A DNA stretch of 64,000 nt, taken from assembly GCA_020850735.1 (NCBI GenBank), contig JADZEE010000139.1, positions 30,377 to 94,376 of the forward strand, read 5' to 3'. The translations under genes and the position numbers were made by a program. The notes beneath the pieces are model-generated. The model saw nothing but the letters and a program-made list of their open reading frames with translations, ran no database searches and had not been told where the DNA came from. Shown one piece after another: positions 1 to 8,601 of the stretch; the stretch's first letter is position 1, and every line of letters begins with the position of its first letter. Source of the DNA: Gammaproteobacteria bacterium (GTDB lineage Bacteria > Pseudomonadota > Gammaproteobacteria > JADZEE01).

Positions 1-1062
1 CCAGATCGACCCGCGCGGGAAGACGCCGTGCTGCATCAGGTATTCCCAGCCGGTGAGCGTCGACTCGACCGCGGCGTCCACGTCGGTAAATCCCATGGGC
101 TTGGCCATCTCCACGCCGATGACGAAGTTCGGGATCACGCGCCCCGGTCCGAGCACTTCGGCGCCGAGCAGCATGCGGCGGATCCACTCGCCGTGCCCGA
201 CCCATTTCTCCTTGCCCGGACACAAGGTCTGGAACAGGCGCTGATCCCAGACTTCCATGTTGGTCTGTACCGACGGGATGCCGGTATCGGCGATGCGTTT
301 CCAGCCATCCTTGTCGGCCGGTGGTCCCATTTGGATGGTGGCTCCGTACCAGGTCCGGATCTTGCGGCCGACGGCGTTCAGGATGTCGGCGTAGTAGGTG
401 ATATCGTCCTTGCCGCGCACCTTGCTCGTGATCGTGCCGCCACTGAAGGTGATGTGCCGGTAGGCGCGGGGCTTGGTGTCTCTGAATGCGGCGTTCAAAG
501 TCTCGGCGATCTGGTCCGGCGTGCGGTGCGTGATGCCGAGCTCGCCGGACTTGGCCTGGTCCTTGGTCACGGCCATGATGTCGCAGTACATGCAGGCGTT
601 GCCGTGCTTCCAGATTTCGCAGTACTTGTTGATGGTCACGAACAACATGTCGCCGAGCGATTGCGCGACCGCGGACATGGGCACGCCGTCTGAGGTCTGC
701 AGTTTGAAATAGGGCGGCGCTTCCTCGAAGTAGATTTCCTCGAGGATCTCCTCGTCTTCGCGTATCACGAACTTGCCATCGACGACGTCGACCGTGTAAG
801 GCGTGTTGTCGCTGGTACGGAACAGGAAGTAGGTATCGTCGCGTTTGAACCGGTAGTTGAACGGCACCTTCTGGTTGAGGGTCTTGCGTTTGCCCACGTC
901 CCAGGAAAACTGAAACTCGCCCTTGAAAATGTAGTTGCCGTCTTTGGCGGCGTCCACGGCGGCGTCGGTGATGTCGACTCCAAGACGCTGGAATTCCATC
1001 TTCAGCAGGACGCTCCTCGGTACATCTGGATAGCGCTTCAGCAGCTCGGTTACGTTTGACAT
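1..1062 (-). CDS. Radical SAM protein with atypical CX8CX2C cluster motif, partial
   Basis: The visible 354 residues lack the C-terminus, which lies beyond the window edge. The ATG at 1062 is preceded by GGAGG seven bases upstream. The first 140 residues are a non-radical-SAM N-terminal domain. Residues 148, 157 and 160 are cysteines in the arrangement NKYCEIWKHGNACMYC, that is CX8CX2C with the aromatic residue before the last Cys that is typical of radical SAM [4Fe-4S] sites. HITFSGGT at about 203-210 fits the glycine-rich SAM-binding strand. The canonical spacing is CX3CX2C, so assignment to the superfamily is firm but the subfamily is unknown. It is the last visible gene of the leftward ridA-like and acyl-CoA dehydrogenase operon, 111 bp after the dehydrogenase, with no promoter seen in that gap. 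The reaction is unknown. Confidence 0.8.
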   Translation of the reverse strand, partial: MSNVTELLKRYPDVPRSVLLKMEFQRLGVDITDAAVDAAKDGNYIFKGEFQFSWDVGKRKTLNQKVPFNYRFKRDDTYFLFRTSDNTPYTVDVVDGKFVIREDEEILEEIYFEEAPPYFKLQTSDGVPMSAVAQSLGDMLFVTINKYCEIWKHGNACMYCDIMAVTKDQAKSGELGITHRTPDQIAETLNAAFRDTKPRAYRHITFSGGTITSKVRGKDDITYYADILNAVGRKIRTWYGATIQMGPPADKDGWKRIADTGIPSVQTNMEVWDQRLFQTLCPGKEKWVGHGEWIRRMLLGAEVLGPGRVIPNFVIGVEMAKPMGFTDVDAAVESTLTGWEYLMQHGVFPRGSIW

Positions 1063-1173
1063 GTGTAATCCTCCGACATCAGTTGTCCTTCCCCACCGGC
1101 CTCGTACCGCGACAGCGTCGAACGCAGTGGCGGGACATCCGTCATCGCGCGGCTCACGTGCAGGCTCGAGGCA

Positions 1174-2322
1174 TCATCCTGTTAAGAGTGCGCGACCGAT
1201 CACGAGTTTCTGAATCTCGCTGGTGCCCTCGCCGATGATCAGGAACCTGGCATCGCGCAGCATGCGCTCCAGGGGGTAATCCTGCATGTATCCGTAGCCA
1301 CCCAGCACGCGCATGGCGTCGCTGGTCACTTTCAGGGCGACTTCCGAGGCGAACAGCTTCGACATGGCGCCCAGGGTGCCCACGTCGCCGTCGTGCTGAT
1401 CGGCCCGGGCCGCGGCCGCATAAGCGAGTTGCCGGGCGGCTTCGAGCTCGGTGGCCCGTTCAGCCACCATGAACTGTATGCCCTGGAAGTTCCCGATCGG
1501 CCGGCCGAACTGCACCCTTTGGCGGGCGTACGAAACGGCGAAGTCCAGGGCTCCCTGGGCGACGCCGAGGCTCAATCCCGCCTGCAGCACCCGGCCCCGG
1601 TCCAGGGTTCGCATCAGCACCGACATGCCCGCGCCCTCGGTGCCGCCGAGCAGATTCTCACGTGGCACCTGACAATCACTGAAGATCAATTCCGCTGACG
1701 GGCTGGCGCGCACCCCGAGCTTTTTCTCCACCCGGCCACACGTGAACCCCGGCGTGTCCTTCTCGACGATGAAGGCGCTGATGCCCTTGAGTCCCTGCGA
1801 CGTTTCGGTCCGGGCGAAAACGACCACGACATCGGCCACATTGCCCGCGCTGATGAAATGTTTGGTCCCGTTCAGGACGTAGCGCTCGCCCCGAAGGCTG
1901 GCGACGGTCCGCATCGCGCCGGTGTCGGAGCCCGCGTCCGGTTCCGTACACGCGAACGCCCCCAGCTTTTCGCCACTGGCCAGCGGGGGCAGATAAGTCT
2001 GCTTCTGCTGCTCGGTGCCGGCGATCAGGATGGGTTTCATGGCCAGGCACTGGGTCGCCACCACCATGGCGCTGTTCATGCACACCCTGGCGATTTCCTC
2101 GTTGATCAGACAGGCGCTGAGGTAGCCGAGCCCGGACCCGCCGTATTCGGGCGGGATCACCGCGCCCAGCAGCTCGTGCTCGCGCAGCACCGCCAGGATG
2201 TCCCAGGGGAACTCGCCGGTCTGGTCGATCTCCGGGGCCCTGGGGGCAATACGATTCTCGGCCACTTTGCGGACCAGCTGCCTGACCTGATCCTGCTCCT
2301 GCGTCAAGGTGAACTGGGACAT
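1174..2322 (-). CDS. Acyl-CoA dehydrogenase
   Basis: This 382-residue flavoprotein would oxidise an acyl-CoA to the 2-enoyl-CoA and pass electrons to ETF. The three ACAD domains are in order: a helical N-terminus, a middle beta domain with CTEPDAGSD at about 130, and a C-terminal helical domain ending GGYGYMQDYPLERMLRD and GEGTSEIQ. The glutamate of GEGT matches the catalytic base of SCAD/MCAD-type enzymes. An upstream in-frame ATG at 2580 would add 86 low-complexity Arg/Ala/Pro-rich residues and has no ribosome site. The ATG at 2322 gives the family length and has GAGGT 11 bases upstream. It lies between the RidA-like gene and the radical SAM gene in one leftward operon. Substrate chain or ring type cannot be read. 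Confidence 0.93.
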   Translation of the reverse strand: MSQFTLTQEQDQVRQLVRKVAENRIAPRAPEIDQTGEFPWDILAVLREHELLGAVIPPEYGGSGLGYLSACLINEEIARVCMNSAMVVATQCLAMKPILIAGTEQQKQTYLPPLASGEKLGAFACTEPDAGSDTGAMRTVASLRGERYVLNGTKHFISAGNVADVVVVFARTETSQGLKGISAFIVEKDTPGFTCGRVEKKLGVRASPSAELIFSDCQVPRENLLGGTEGAGMSVLMRTLDRGRVLQAGLSLGVAQGALDFAVSYARQRVQFGRPIGNFQGIQFMVAERATELEAARQLAYAAAARADQHDGDVGTLGAMSKLFASEVALKVTSDAMRVLGGYGYMQDYPLERMLRDARFLIIGEGTSEIQKLVIGRALLTG

Positions 2323-2598
2323 CGGTGCCGCCGACCTCGCTATGCGTTGACTCATGGTACGCCACCGGTTCGAGGCGCCGCGGCCCTGCATTGCGGTAAA
2401 CCGTTCATTCTGGCGTCGGCTACGACGCCGCCGTGTTCCGCACGCGGGACCGTTCTCGTTGCCCGGCGACGCACCGGGACGATCCGGGCGCGCACGCGTT
2501 GCGCCGGCCGCGTCGCGCGGCCCGGCGGCAGGCGCGGGGACGGCGAGCGCGCGGACATCGCGCGGGCGGGTCTCGTTCATGGCTTGCCCGCCGCCGCG

Positions 2599-3000
2599 TC
2601 AATGCCCGTCGGGGATGAACGCGGTGAAATCGATCTCCACCAGCAACTCCGGGAACGCCAGCTCCGTCACGCCGACCAGCGTCGCGGCGGGGTAGTCGTC
2701 CTTGAAGTAACTGGCATAAACCGGCCAGGCGTCCTCGAAGAAGGATTTCACGTCGGTGACGTAAATGACGCTCTTGATCACGTCATTCATCGTCGCGCCG
2801 CCCACCTCCAGCATGTGCCCGAGCATGTCCATGACCCAGCGCGTCTGCGCCACCATGTCCCCCACGCCGACGATGTTGCCGTCTGCATCGACCGCGCCCT
2901 TGCCCGACAGCACGACCAGGGAGCCGCCCGAGACCTTGAATCCGGCCGAGTACTTGTTATGTGCCTTCCACTGGGGCGGTACGATTCTGGTCTTGGGCAT
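2599..3000 (-). CDS. RidA/YjgF/YER057c-family protein
   Basis: This small protein of 133 residues matches the RidA fold: an N-terminal YSAGFKVSGG segment, a central MLGHMLEVGGATMNDVIKSVIYVTD segment read in two parts, and a C-terminal ATLVGVTELAFPELLVEIDF segment. RidA members hydrolyse reactive enamine/imine intermediates from amino-compound catabolism. The paralogous subfamilies in catabolic operons often act on pathway-specific imines. The ATG at 3000 follows a strong AGGGGGAT site. It is the first gene of the leftward operon and is led by a sigma-54 promoter at 3046-3060. The presence of RidA is the main hint that the pathway substrate contains nitrogen; that is inference. Confidence 0.9.
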   Translation of the reverse strand: MPKTRIVPPQWKAHNKYSAGFKVSGGSLVVLSGKGAVDADGNIVGVGDMVAQTRWVMDMLGHMLEVGGATMNDVIKSVIYVTDVKSFFEDAWPVYASYFKDDYPAATLVGVTELAFPELLVEIDFTAFIPDGH

Positions 3001-3045
3001 CCCGGATCCCCCTTGCACTGTCACGGACCTTGCAGGATCGGTCAG

Positions 3046-3060
3046 GCAAGCACTGTGCCA
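3046..3060 (-). promoter_or_regulatory. Sigma-54 (-24/-12) promoter of the ridA-like operon
   Basis: On the minus strand the sequence is TGGCACAGTGCTTGC, which matches the RpoN consensus TGGCAC-N5-TTGC with the invariant GG and GC separated by 10 bases. The start site would be near 3034, about 34 bases before the ATG at 3000. The activator encoded divergently at 3294 is the obvious partner. Confidence 0.85.
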
Positions 3061-3123
3061 CGGCCGCGGAACCGGTCCGGACGCCGGCAAATCAGGCCGC
3101 GAGCGGGGCGCCCCTGGCCGGCC

Positions 3124-3174
3124 CGTTCACTTTCGGGATCGCGTTCACGGGCCGGCGTTAAGAAACTGAACGCC
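3124..3174. promoter_or_regulatory. Putative enhancer (UAS) block for the sigma-54 activator, copy 1
   Basis: This block holds CGTTCACTTTCGGGA at 3124-3138 and, at 3154-3174, a 21-bp imperfect palindrome with arms GGCGTT and AACGCC. The same 51-bp arrangement, inverted, recurs at 12705-12755 upstream of the other sigma-54 promoter. It lies 64-114 bases upstream of the -24 element, the usual distance for enhancer sites. The half-site CGTTCA recurs several times in it. Binding by the 3294-5222 product is inference. Confidence 0.6.
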
Positions 3175-3202
3175 TTCGCGACGCAGACAAGCCTGAGGGA
3201 AT

Positions 3203-3210
3203 TGTATACA
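3203..3210. promoter_or_regulatory. Palindrome TGTATACA upstream of the activator gene
   Basis: A perfect 8-bp palindrome, flanked as ATTGTATACATT, sits 84 bases before the activator ATG in a GC-rich region where AT-rich sequence is rare. It could be a -10 element (TATACA) or an operator of the GntR style. No convincing -35 partner was found. Confidence 0.3.
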
Positions 3211-3293
3211 TTCGGCGGGACATGACGACCTGCGTGCACCGTAACGACACATCCGTACCGCGTGGCGCACCGGTCGCCGGGGAGGAATCGCGC

Positions 3294-5222
3294 ATGCCCG
3301 AACGAGTGCTCGTGGTCTCACCGCATCCCCAACTGACCGCCATGGCCGCCGCGGTGGCGGCTGACTCCCACGGTACGGTCGAGGTGGCCGAAGCGTGTCT
3401 GCAGCGTGCGGTGGACTGCGCACGGCGTATGGAAGGTCAGGGGCGGTGCGCGATCGTCACCACGCCCTATCATTCCAGCTTGATCCGTCAGGCAGTGCGC
3501 ACGACACCGGTCGTGGTGATCGGTGTGACGCCCTACGAACTGGTGCGGGCGGTATACAAGGCACGCCGGTTCGGGTCGCGGATTGCGTTCCTGGGATACG
3601 GCGACGAGAAACTGGCCCTGGATTTCGAAGAGCTGCGGGAAATGCTCGGGCTGGAGCTCGAGATCTTCCATTTCAGGGACGGGGATGACATCAAGACCCA
3701 GGTCCGGCGCATGCGCGAACTGGCGTTCGACGCCGTGGTCACCACCGGGGTCTGCGCCGTCCAGGCCGCCCGGGCCGTCGGCCTCCACGGCACTCTGGTA
3801 CATATCGACCGCGAGGCGATCGAGGACGCGATCGGCCAGGCCCGCAACATTCTGGCGGCCCATGCCAGGGATCTGGAACGGGATCAGCAGCTGGAAACCG
3901 TGCTGAATTCGTCCCGCGACGGGATCATCGTGATCGATCGGCACGGCACGGTCACGCTGGTGAACGCGGTGGCCGAGAGCCTGCTGGGTGTGCGGTCCTG
4001 CGAGTTGGTGGGGCGCAGTGCCGGCGCCGTCACGGCGGGCCACGAGACCCTGGCGCGGGTGTTCCAGGACGGCGACAGCGACGGCCACCGGCGCCTGCAC
4101 GTCGGCGGACGCGAGCTCGCGGTCGCACGCAAACCGATCCGCGTCGGGCAGCGGTCCGTGGGATCGATCCTGACGGTCCACGACGTCACGGCTGCAGCGC
4201 CGGCGGAGCACGCCTCGAGCCGCAAACCATCGCACCAGGGCCTGGTGGCCAAATACGAGCTCGATGACGTCATCGGCCACAGTGCCGGCCTGCGGCAGGC
4301 GGTGCAGGCGGCCCGCGAGTTTGCCCGGGTCGATACGACATTGCTCCTGGCCGGGGAAAGCGGCACCGGCAAGGAGCTGTTCGCGCAAGGGATCCACAAC
4401 GCCAGTGCGCGCCGCCATGGCCCGTTCGTGGCGGTCAACTGCGCGACCTTGCCCGCAGACCTGCTGGAGAGCGAGCTGTTCGGCTACGACGACGGCGCCT
4501 TCACCGGCGCCCGCAAGGGTGGGAAACGCGGCCTGTTCGAGCAGGCGTCGGGCGGCACGCTGCTGCTCGACGAAATCGGCGAGATCCCGGTTTCCCTGCA
4601 GGCCCAACTGTTACGCGTGCTGCAGGAAAAGGAAATCCGGCGCGTGGGGGGCAGCCGGGTCATTCCCGTCGACGTCAGAATCATCGCCGCCACCAATCGC
4701 GATCTCAGGCGCGATAGCCAGGAGAGCAGATTCAGGTCGGACCTGTTCTTCCGGCTCAACGTGCTCAATGTGCGCATCCCGCCGCTCAGGGAGCGCATCG
4801 ACGACATCCCGGTCCTGGCCGACTACTTCATCCACAAGTACTGCGCCCTGTTCCACCGGATCCACGTGCGTCTGAGTCCGGACATGCTGGAAGTCCTGGC
4901 TGCCTACCACTGGCCGGGCAACGTCCGGGAGCTCGAGTGCGTCCTGGAGCGGTACGTGCTGCTGTGCCGGGAATCGGAAGGCGATGCCCAGCTGTTCTAT
5001 CGCACCGCGTGTGAGGCGGGCATCATCTCGACGGACGATACGGCGCCCGCGCCGCGACCGGTGGACGGGTACATTTCAGTGCAGCTGGGCACGATGGACG
5101 AGATGAAGCGCCAGATCATCAGGCATCTGGTCAGCACCGCGCGCGGCAACAAGCAGGAAGTGGCCCGGCTGCTCGGTGTCAGCCGGACCACGCTGTGGAA
5201 GAACCTCAAGCAGTTCGATTAA
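3294..5222 (+). CDS. Sigma-54-dependent activator with PrpR-type N-terminal domain
   Basis: This 642-residue enhancer-binding protein has a PrpR-like N-terminal sensor (about 1-190), a PAS domain (about 195-305), a sigma-54 AAA+ domain (about 320-555) and a C-terminal Fis-type helix-turn-helix ending near [18 protein letters not shown]. Walker A GESGTGKE is at 354-361 and the sigma-54 contact loop GAFTGA at 401-406, so it should be a competent activator. PrpR_N domains sense small carboxylates or CoA-pathway metabolites such as 2-methylcitrate. The ATG at 3294 was chosen because GGGGAGGA lies seven bases upstream; an upstream ATG at 3222 has no ribosome site. It sits between the two operons that carry sigma-54 promoters and very probably controls both. 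Its TAA overlaps the stop of the convergent gene. Confidence 0.93.
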   Translation: MPERVLVVSPHPQLTAMAAAVAADSHGTVEVAEACLQRAVDCARRMEGQGRCAIVTTPYHSSLIRQAVRTTPVVVIGVTPYELVRAVYKARRFGSRIAFLGYGDEKLALDFEELREMLGLELEIFHFRDGDDIKTQVRRMRELAFDAVVTTGVCAVQAARAVGLHGTLVHIDREAIEDAIGQARNILAAHARDLERDQQLETVLNSSRDGIIVIDRHGTVTLVNAVAESLLGVRSCELVGRSAGAVTAGHETLARVFQDGDSDGHRRLHVGGRELAVARKPIRVGQRSVGSILTVHDVTAAAPAEHASSRKPSHQGLVAKYELDDVIGHSAGLRQAVQAAREFARVDTTLLLAGESGTGKELFAQGIHNASARRHGPFVAVNCATLPADLLESELFGYDDGAFTGARKGGKRGLFEQASGGTLLLDEIGEIPVSLQAQLLRVLQEKEIRRVGGSRVIPVDVRIIAATNRDLRRDSQESRFRSDLFFRLNVLNVRIPPLRERIDDIPVLADYFIHKYCALFHRIHVRLSPDMLEVLAAYHWPGNVRELECVLERYVLLCRESEGDAQLFYRTACEAGIISTDDTAPAPRPVDGYISVQLGTMDEMKRQIIRHLVSTARGNKQEVARLLGVSRTTLWKNLKQFD

Positions 5223-6013
5223 CTGCCCTTGAAGACCGGCCTGCGTTTTTCCCGGAAGGCATCCACCGCTTCCACGAGGTCTTCGGTCAGGAATGAATGT
5301 CCCTCCAGAGCCAGGGAGGACTCGAGGATCAGGTTCACCCAGAACGACACATGGCGGTTGATGGCTTGCTTGGTGTAGCGGATGGCGATGGGAGCCCCGG
5401 CAGCCAGCTTGCGGGCCAGCTCCTCGACGGCGCGGTCCAGCTCCGCGGCGGGCACCACCCGATTGATCATGCCCAGGCGTTCCGCCTCCACCGCCGGGAT
5501 CACCTCACCCGTGAACAGCAGCTCCTTGGCTTTGCAGATCCCGATCAGCAGGGGCAGGATGATCGGCCCGCCATCACCCGCTGCCAGACCCATCTTCACG
5601 TGCGGATCGCCGAACTCGGCCCGGTCGGAGGCAATGATGATGTCGCAGAACAGGGCGAGCGTGGCCCCCAGACCCAGCGCCGGACCGTTGACCTTGGCGA
5701 TCAACGGTTTGTCCAGCGCCAGCAGGTCGTTGATGATTTTCTTGCTCTCTTCCATCTGGTTGCGCAACGCCCCGGGATCGGAGTGCATCGAGCGGATCCA
5801 GGCCAGATCGCCGCCGGCGGAAAAGGCGCGCCCGGCCCCTGTCAGCACCACGACGGCGCAGTCCTGGTCTTCCCGGACGTCCTGGAAGATCCCCGCGAGT
5901 TCCCGATGCAGCTCCGGATTGGCCGCATTCAGGCGCTCGGGGCGGTTGAGGGTCAGGGTCAGCACCCGGTCCTCGCTGGTTACTTGAATGCATTTGTATC
6001 GTTGATAGTCCAC
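5219..6013 (-). CDS. Crotonase-family protein lacking both catalytic glutamates
   Basis: This 264-residue enoyl-CoA hydratase/isomerase family protein starts at a GTG with AGAGGA upstream. The crotonase fold is clear: the oxyanion-hole strand FSAGGDL at 65-71 and the [17 protein letters not shown] segment. The two glutamates of classical hydratases are replaced: Thr118 where GGGCE normally has Glu, and His138 in FGDPH where FGQPE normally has it. Instead it has GDGG with Asp147, a pattern seen in other crotonase subgroups. So simple hydration is doubtful; isomerisation, hydrolysis, dehalogenation or C-C bond chemistry are open. It is the last gene of the leftward hydantoinase operon, 19 bp after the SDR, and shares a TTAA stop overlap with the activator gene. 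Confidence 0.9.
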   Translation of the reverse strand: MDYQRYKCIQVTSEDRVLTLTLNRPERLNAANPELHRELAGIFQDVREDQDCAVVVLTGAGRAFSAGGDLAWIRSMHSDPGALRNQMEESKKIINDLLALDKPLIAKVNGPALGLGATLALFCDIIIASDRAEFGDPHVKMGLAAGDGGPIILPLLIGICKAKELLFTGEVIPAVEAERLGMINRVVPAAELDRAVEELARKLAAGAPIAIRYTKQAINRHVSFWVNLILESSLALEGHSFLTEDLVEAVDAFREKRRPVFKGS

Positions 6014-6032
6014 CTGGTGACGTCCTCTCGTC

Positions 6033-6800
6033 TCAAATCACCGCGCCGCCGTCCACCGGGATGATCTTGCCGGTGATGTAGCTGGCGGCGTCCGAAGCCA
6101 GAAACACGACCACCCCGGCCACCTCAGCGGCTTGTCCGGCGCGGCCGAGTGGCAGCATCTTGATCACCGTGTCCGTACGCCGGTCGCCCCAGCTCGCCAT
6201 GGTGAACCGGCCCATGTCGGTATCCGCAATCAGGCCCGGCGAAACGGCGTTGACCCGGATGCCGTGACGTCCCTCCTCCCGGGCCAGCACCTTGGTGAAG
6301 GCCTCGACTCCGGCTTTCAGGGTGGCGGGCATGGCCATGGTGGCCTGGCACAGCCGGGCGGCCACCGAGGTGATGTTGATGATGCTGCCGCCGGCCTGAT
6401 CCCGCATGCGGGGCAGGGCCGCGCGGCTGCACAGCACGGTGCCCATCACGTCGATCATGAACGCGCGCTGCCAGGCCTCCACCGATGGTCCCTCGGCACG
6501 CTCGTAGACGGGGACCCCACCGGCGTTGTTGACCAGCAGATCCAGCCGGCCGAATCGCTCCAGCACGGTCTGCACCATGCCGGTGACCGCCTCGGCGTCG
6601 GCGACGTCCGCCGGCAAGGCCATGGCCTTCGCTCCCGCCTCCCGCGCGCGCGCCGCCACGGCTTCGGCGCGGTCGCGCTGCGCCACGTAGCTCAGCGCGA
6701 CGGCGGCGCCGGCCGCGGCCAGGGCCAGCGCGATGGCCTCGCCGATGCCGCGGGATCCCCCGGTCACCAGCGCCACCTTGCCGTCCAGACAGCCGTTCAA
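6033..6800 (-). CDS. SDR-family oxidoreductase-like protein, catalytic Tyr replaced by Pro
   Basis: This 255-residue protein has the classical SDR layout: TGGSRGIG cofactor motif at 13-20, NNAGG at 91-95 and a C-terminal IPVDGGAVI. The active-site Ser is present at 145 (NITS) and Lys at 162, but the Tyr expected at 158 (YxxxK) is Pro (PATLK), and no Tyr lies at the enoyl-reductase spacing either. Either catalysis uses another residue or the protein has a non-redox role. The TTG start at 6800 is supported by GGAGGT five bases upstream and by being 17 bp after the hydantoinase B stop. The frame is intact and conserved elsewhere, so this does not look like decay. Confidence 0.88.
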   Translation of the reverse strand: MNGCLDGKVALVTGGSRGIGEAIALALAAAGAAVALSYVAQRDRAEAVAARAREAGAKAMALPADVADAEAVTGMVQTVLERFGRLDLLVNNAGGVPVYERAEGPSVEAWQRAFMIDVMGTVLCSRAALPRMRDQAGGSIINITSVAARLCQATMAMPATLKAGVEAFTKVLAREEGRHGIRVNAVSPGLIADTDMGRFTMASWGDRRTDTVIKMLPLGRAGQAAEVAGVVVFLASDAASYITGKIIPVDGGAVI

Positions 6801-6817
6801 AATGCACCTCCGCCGCT

Positions 6818-8575
6818 TTAGCGGTCGCCGCGCCGTCGTGTCGTTGCCGCCTGGTCGACCGCAAACGTGACGGGATCCATGACCACCCCGTAATCCCGTT
6901 CAGCGCTCTCGGGGGAAACGTAGCCGTTGCGCACGTCCTCGCGCACGCTCTCCACCGGGCGATCGAAGGGGTGTCCATAGCCGCCGCCGCCGCCGATCCA
7001 CTGGTGGTAGACCGAGCCCGCGGGCAGGGGACCGAAATAGTCCTTGGCATTGGCGACGCGCACAGTACCGTCGGGAGACTGGATCTCCAGCCGGTTGAGC
7101 GACCCGGGCAGTCCTCCGAACAGTCCGAACGCGCGCGCTTCCTCGACCAGGCCGTCCCCCCAGGTGGACACGATGGTGTCGTCGCCGTCCAGACGATAGA
7201 TGGTGTGCATACCCAGGCCGCCACGCCATCGACCCGGACCGCCGCTGTCGATCTGGAACTCGTTCTTCACCAGGAAATTGGGAGTCATCAGTTCCAGCAT
7301 TTCGTGGTCCTGACCGCGCCAGCCGCCGCCGCCGACGATCGAGCCGATGCTGCATCCGTCCAGACCCTCGGTGGCGCCGGTACCACCCTTGAAGGCCAGG
7401 AACATGACGTCGGAGTAGAGCTGATGGCTGCGCGGATCCCGGCCGACCACCACCGAGCCGTGCATGCGGTTCCAGGCCGCGGTGACACGGTCCGGCATGG
7501 CCTCGGCCAGCGCGGAGAAGATGGCCTCGGACTGCTCATCCGCGTTGTGGTTGCCCTGCACCGTCGGCGCCGGAAAGTCGGGGTTCACGATGGTGCCCGG
7601 CGGCAGGATGATGTGGATGGGCTTGAGCATGCCCTCGTTGTGCGGCAGATCCGGCTTGTTGATCAGCATCAACAGCGTGGCGATGACGTGCGACTGGGAG
7701 CAGGTGTACGGCGCGTTGATGTAACCGGGCGCCTGGGGCGAGGAGCCTTCGTAGTCGAAGGTGATGTCGCTGCCGGCGATCGTGATCCTCACCTTGATGG
7801 TATAGACGCCGTCCAGGTCCTGCATGTTCGAGCCGAACATCCGGCTCGCGCCGGTGTAGACGCCGTCGGGCAGGGCGGCGATCTCGCTGCGCATCACCTT
7901 CTCGGTGGACTCGAACAACGCGTCGAGATAAGCCTGATAGCGTTGCGGCCCGTCGTAGTAGTCGATGAGCCGCTTGATGCCAGTGGCCCCCACGACACAC
8001 GAGCCGATGGCGGCCCGCATGTCCTCGGCGACCACGGGCAGGCGGACGTTGGCAAAAATCATGTCCCAGACGTCGCGCCGAAACACGCCTTTATCGTAGA
8101 CCTTCACGGGCGTGATCCGGATGCCTTCCTGCCAGATCTCGGTGGCCATGGGGTTGTATCCGCCCGGAGCGGCGCCGCCGATGTCGCCGACGTGGCCCTT
8201 GGCGGCGGACCAGGCCACCAGTCGACCCTGGTGGAAGATCGGCTTGTACACACCGACGTCGTTGAGCTGGCCGTTGCCGGTAAACACGTCGTTGTGGATG
8301 ATCACGTCACCGTCGTGCACGTCGTCGCCGAAGTACTTGACGATCTGCTCCAGGGCGCCGCGCATGGAAAAGGCCAGCACGGGCAGGTACTCGGCCTGTT
8401 CCAGCATCTCGGCCTTGGGACCGTACAGTCCGACGACGAAGTCCTTGGCCTCGCCCAGGATCGGCGACTTGGTCGTGCGCAACATCGACAGGGCCATCTC
8501 TTCGGTCAGAGACTTCAGCCGGCGGGCGAGCACGGTGATCAGAACGGGATCCAGGTTGCCGTTGTCCGCGCGCAT
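6818..8575 (-). CDS. Hydantoinase/oxoprolinase B-family subunit (HyuB)
   Basis: This 585-residue protein is a full-length HyuB subunit. It begins LDPVLITVLARRLKSL, contains GDVIIHNDVFTGNGQLNDV, GHVGDIGGAAPGG and the C-terminal GGPGRWRGGLG and GGGGGYGHP segments that mark the family. HyuB acts with HyuA in ATP-dependent opening of cyclic amides (hydantoin, 5-oxoproline, lactams) or in ATP-dependent carboxylation (acetone, acetophenone carboxylases). The ATG at 8575 was chosen for its perfect AGGAGGT. An in-frame ATG at 8605 overlapping the HyuA stop has no such site. There is no third small subunit as in acetone carboxylase, which favours the hydantoinase/oxoprolinase reading. Confidence 0.93.
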   Translation of the reverse strand: MRADNGNLDPVLITVLARRLKSLTEEMALSMLRTTKSPILGEAKDFVVGLYGPKAEMLEQAEYLPVLAFSMRGALEQIVKYFGDDVHDGDVIIHNDVFTGNGQLNDVGVYKPIFHQGRLVAWSAAKGHVGDIGGAAPGGYNPMATEIWQEGIRITPVKVYDKGVFRRDVWDMIFANVRLPVVAEDMRAAIGSCVVGATGIKRLIDYYDGPQRYQAYLDALFESTEKVMRSEIAALPDGVYTGASRMFGSNMQDLDGVYTIKVRITIAGSDITFDYEGSSPQAPGYINAPYTCSQSHVIATLLMLINKPDLPHNEGMLKPIHIILPPGTIVNPDFPAPTVQGNHNADEQSEAIFSALAEAMPDRVTAAWNRMHGSVVVGRDPRSHQLYSDVMFLAFKGGTGATEGLDGCSIGSIVGGGGWRGQDHEMLELMTPNFLVKNEFQIDSGGPGRWRGGLGMHTIYRLDGDDTIVSTWGDGLVEEARAFGLFGGLPGSLNRLEIQSPDGTVRVANAKDYFGPLPAGSVYHQWIGGGGGYGHPFDRPVESVREDVRNGYVSPESAERDYGVVMDPVTFAVDQAATTRRRGDR

Positions 8576-8601
8576 CGTTCTTACCTCCTGCTGATCGCCC
8601 G

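Noticed and set aside
2323..2598. N-terminal extension of the acyl-CoA dehydrogenase to 2580
   Set aside because: The extra 86 residues are low-complexity and Arg-rich, there is no ribosome site at 2580, and the ATG at 2322 gives the family length. The gap shows no promoter or other feature.
1858..3225. A long plus-strand open frame antisense to the acyl-CoA dehydrogenase and RidA-like genes
   Set aside because: GC-rich DNA leaves long open frames opposite real genes. The translation has no recognisable motif and the minus-strand genes explain the region.
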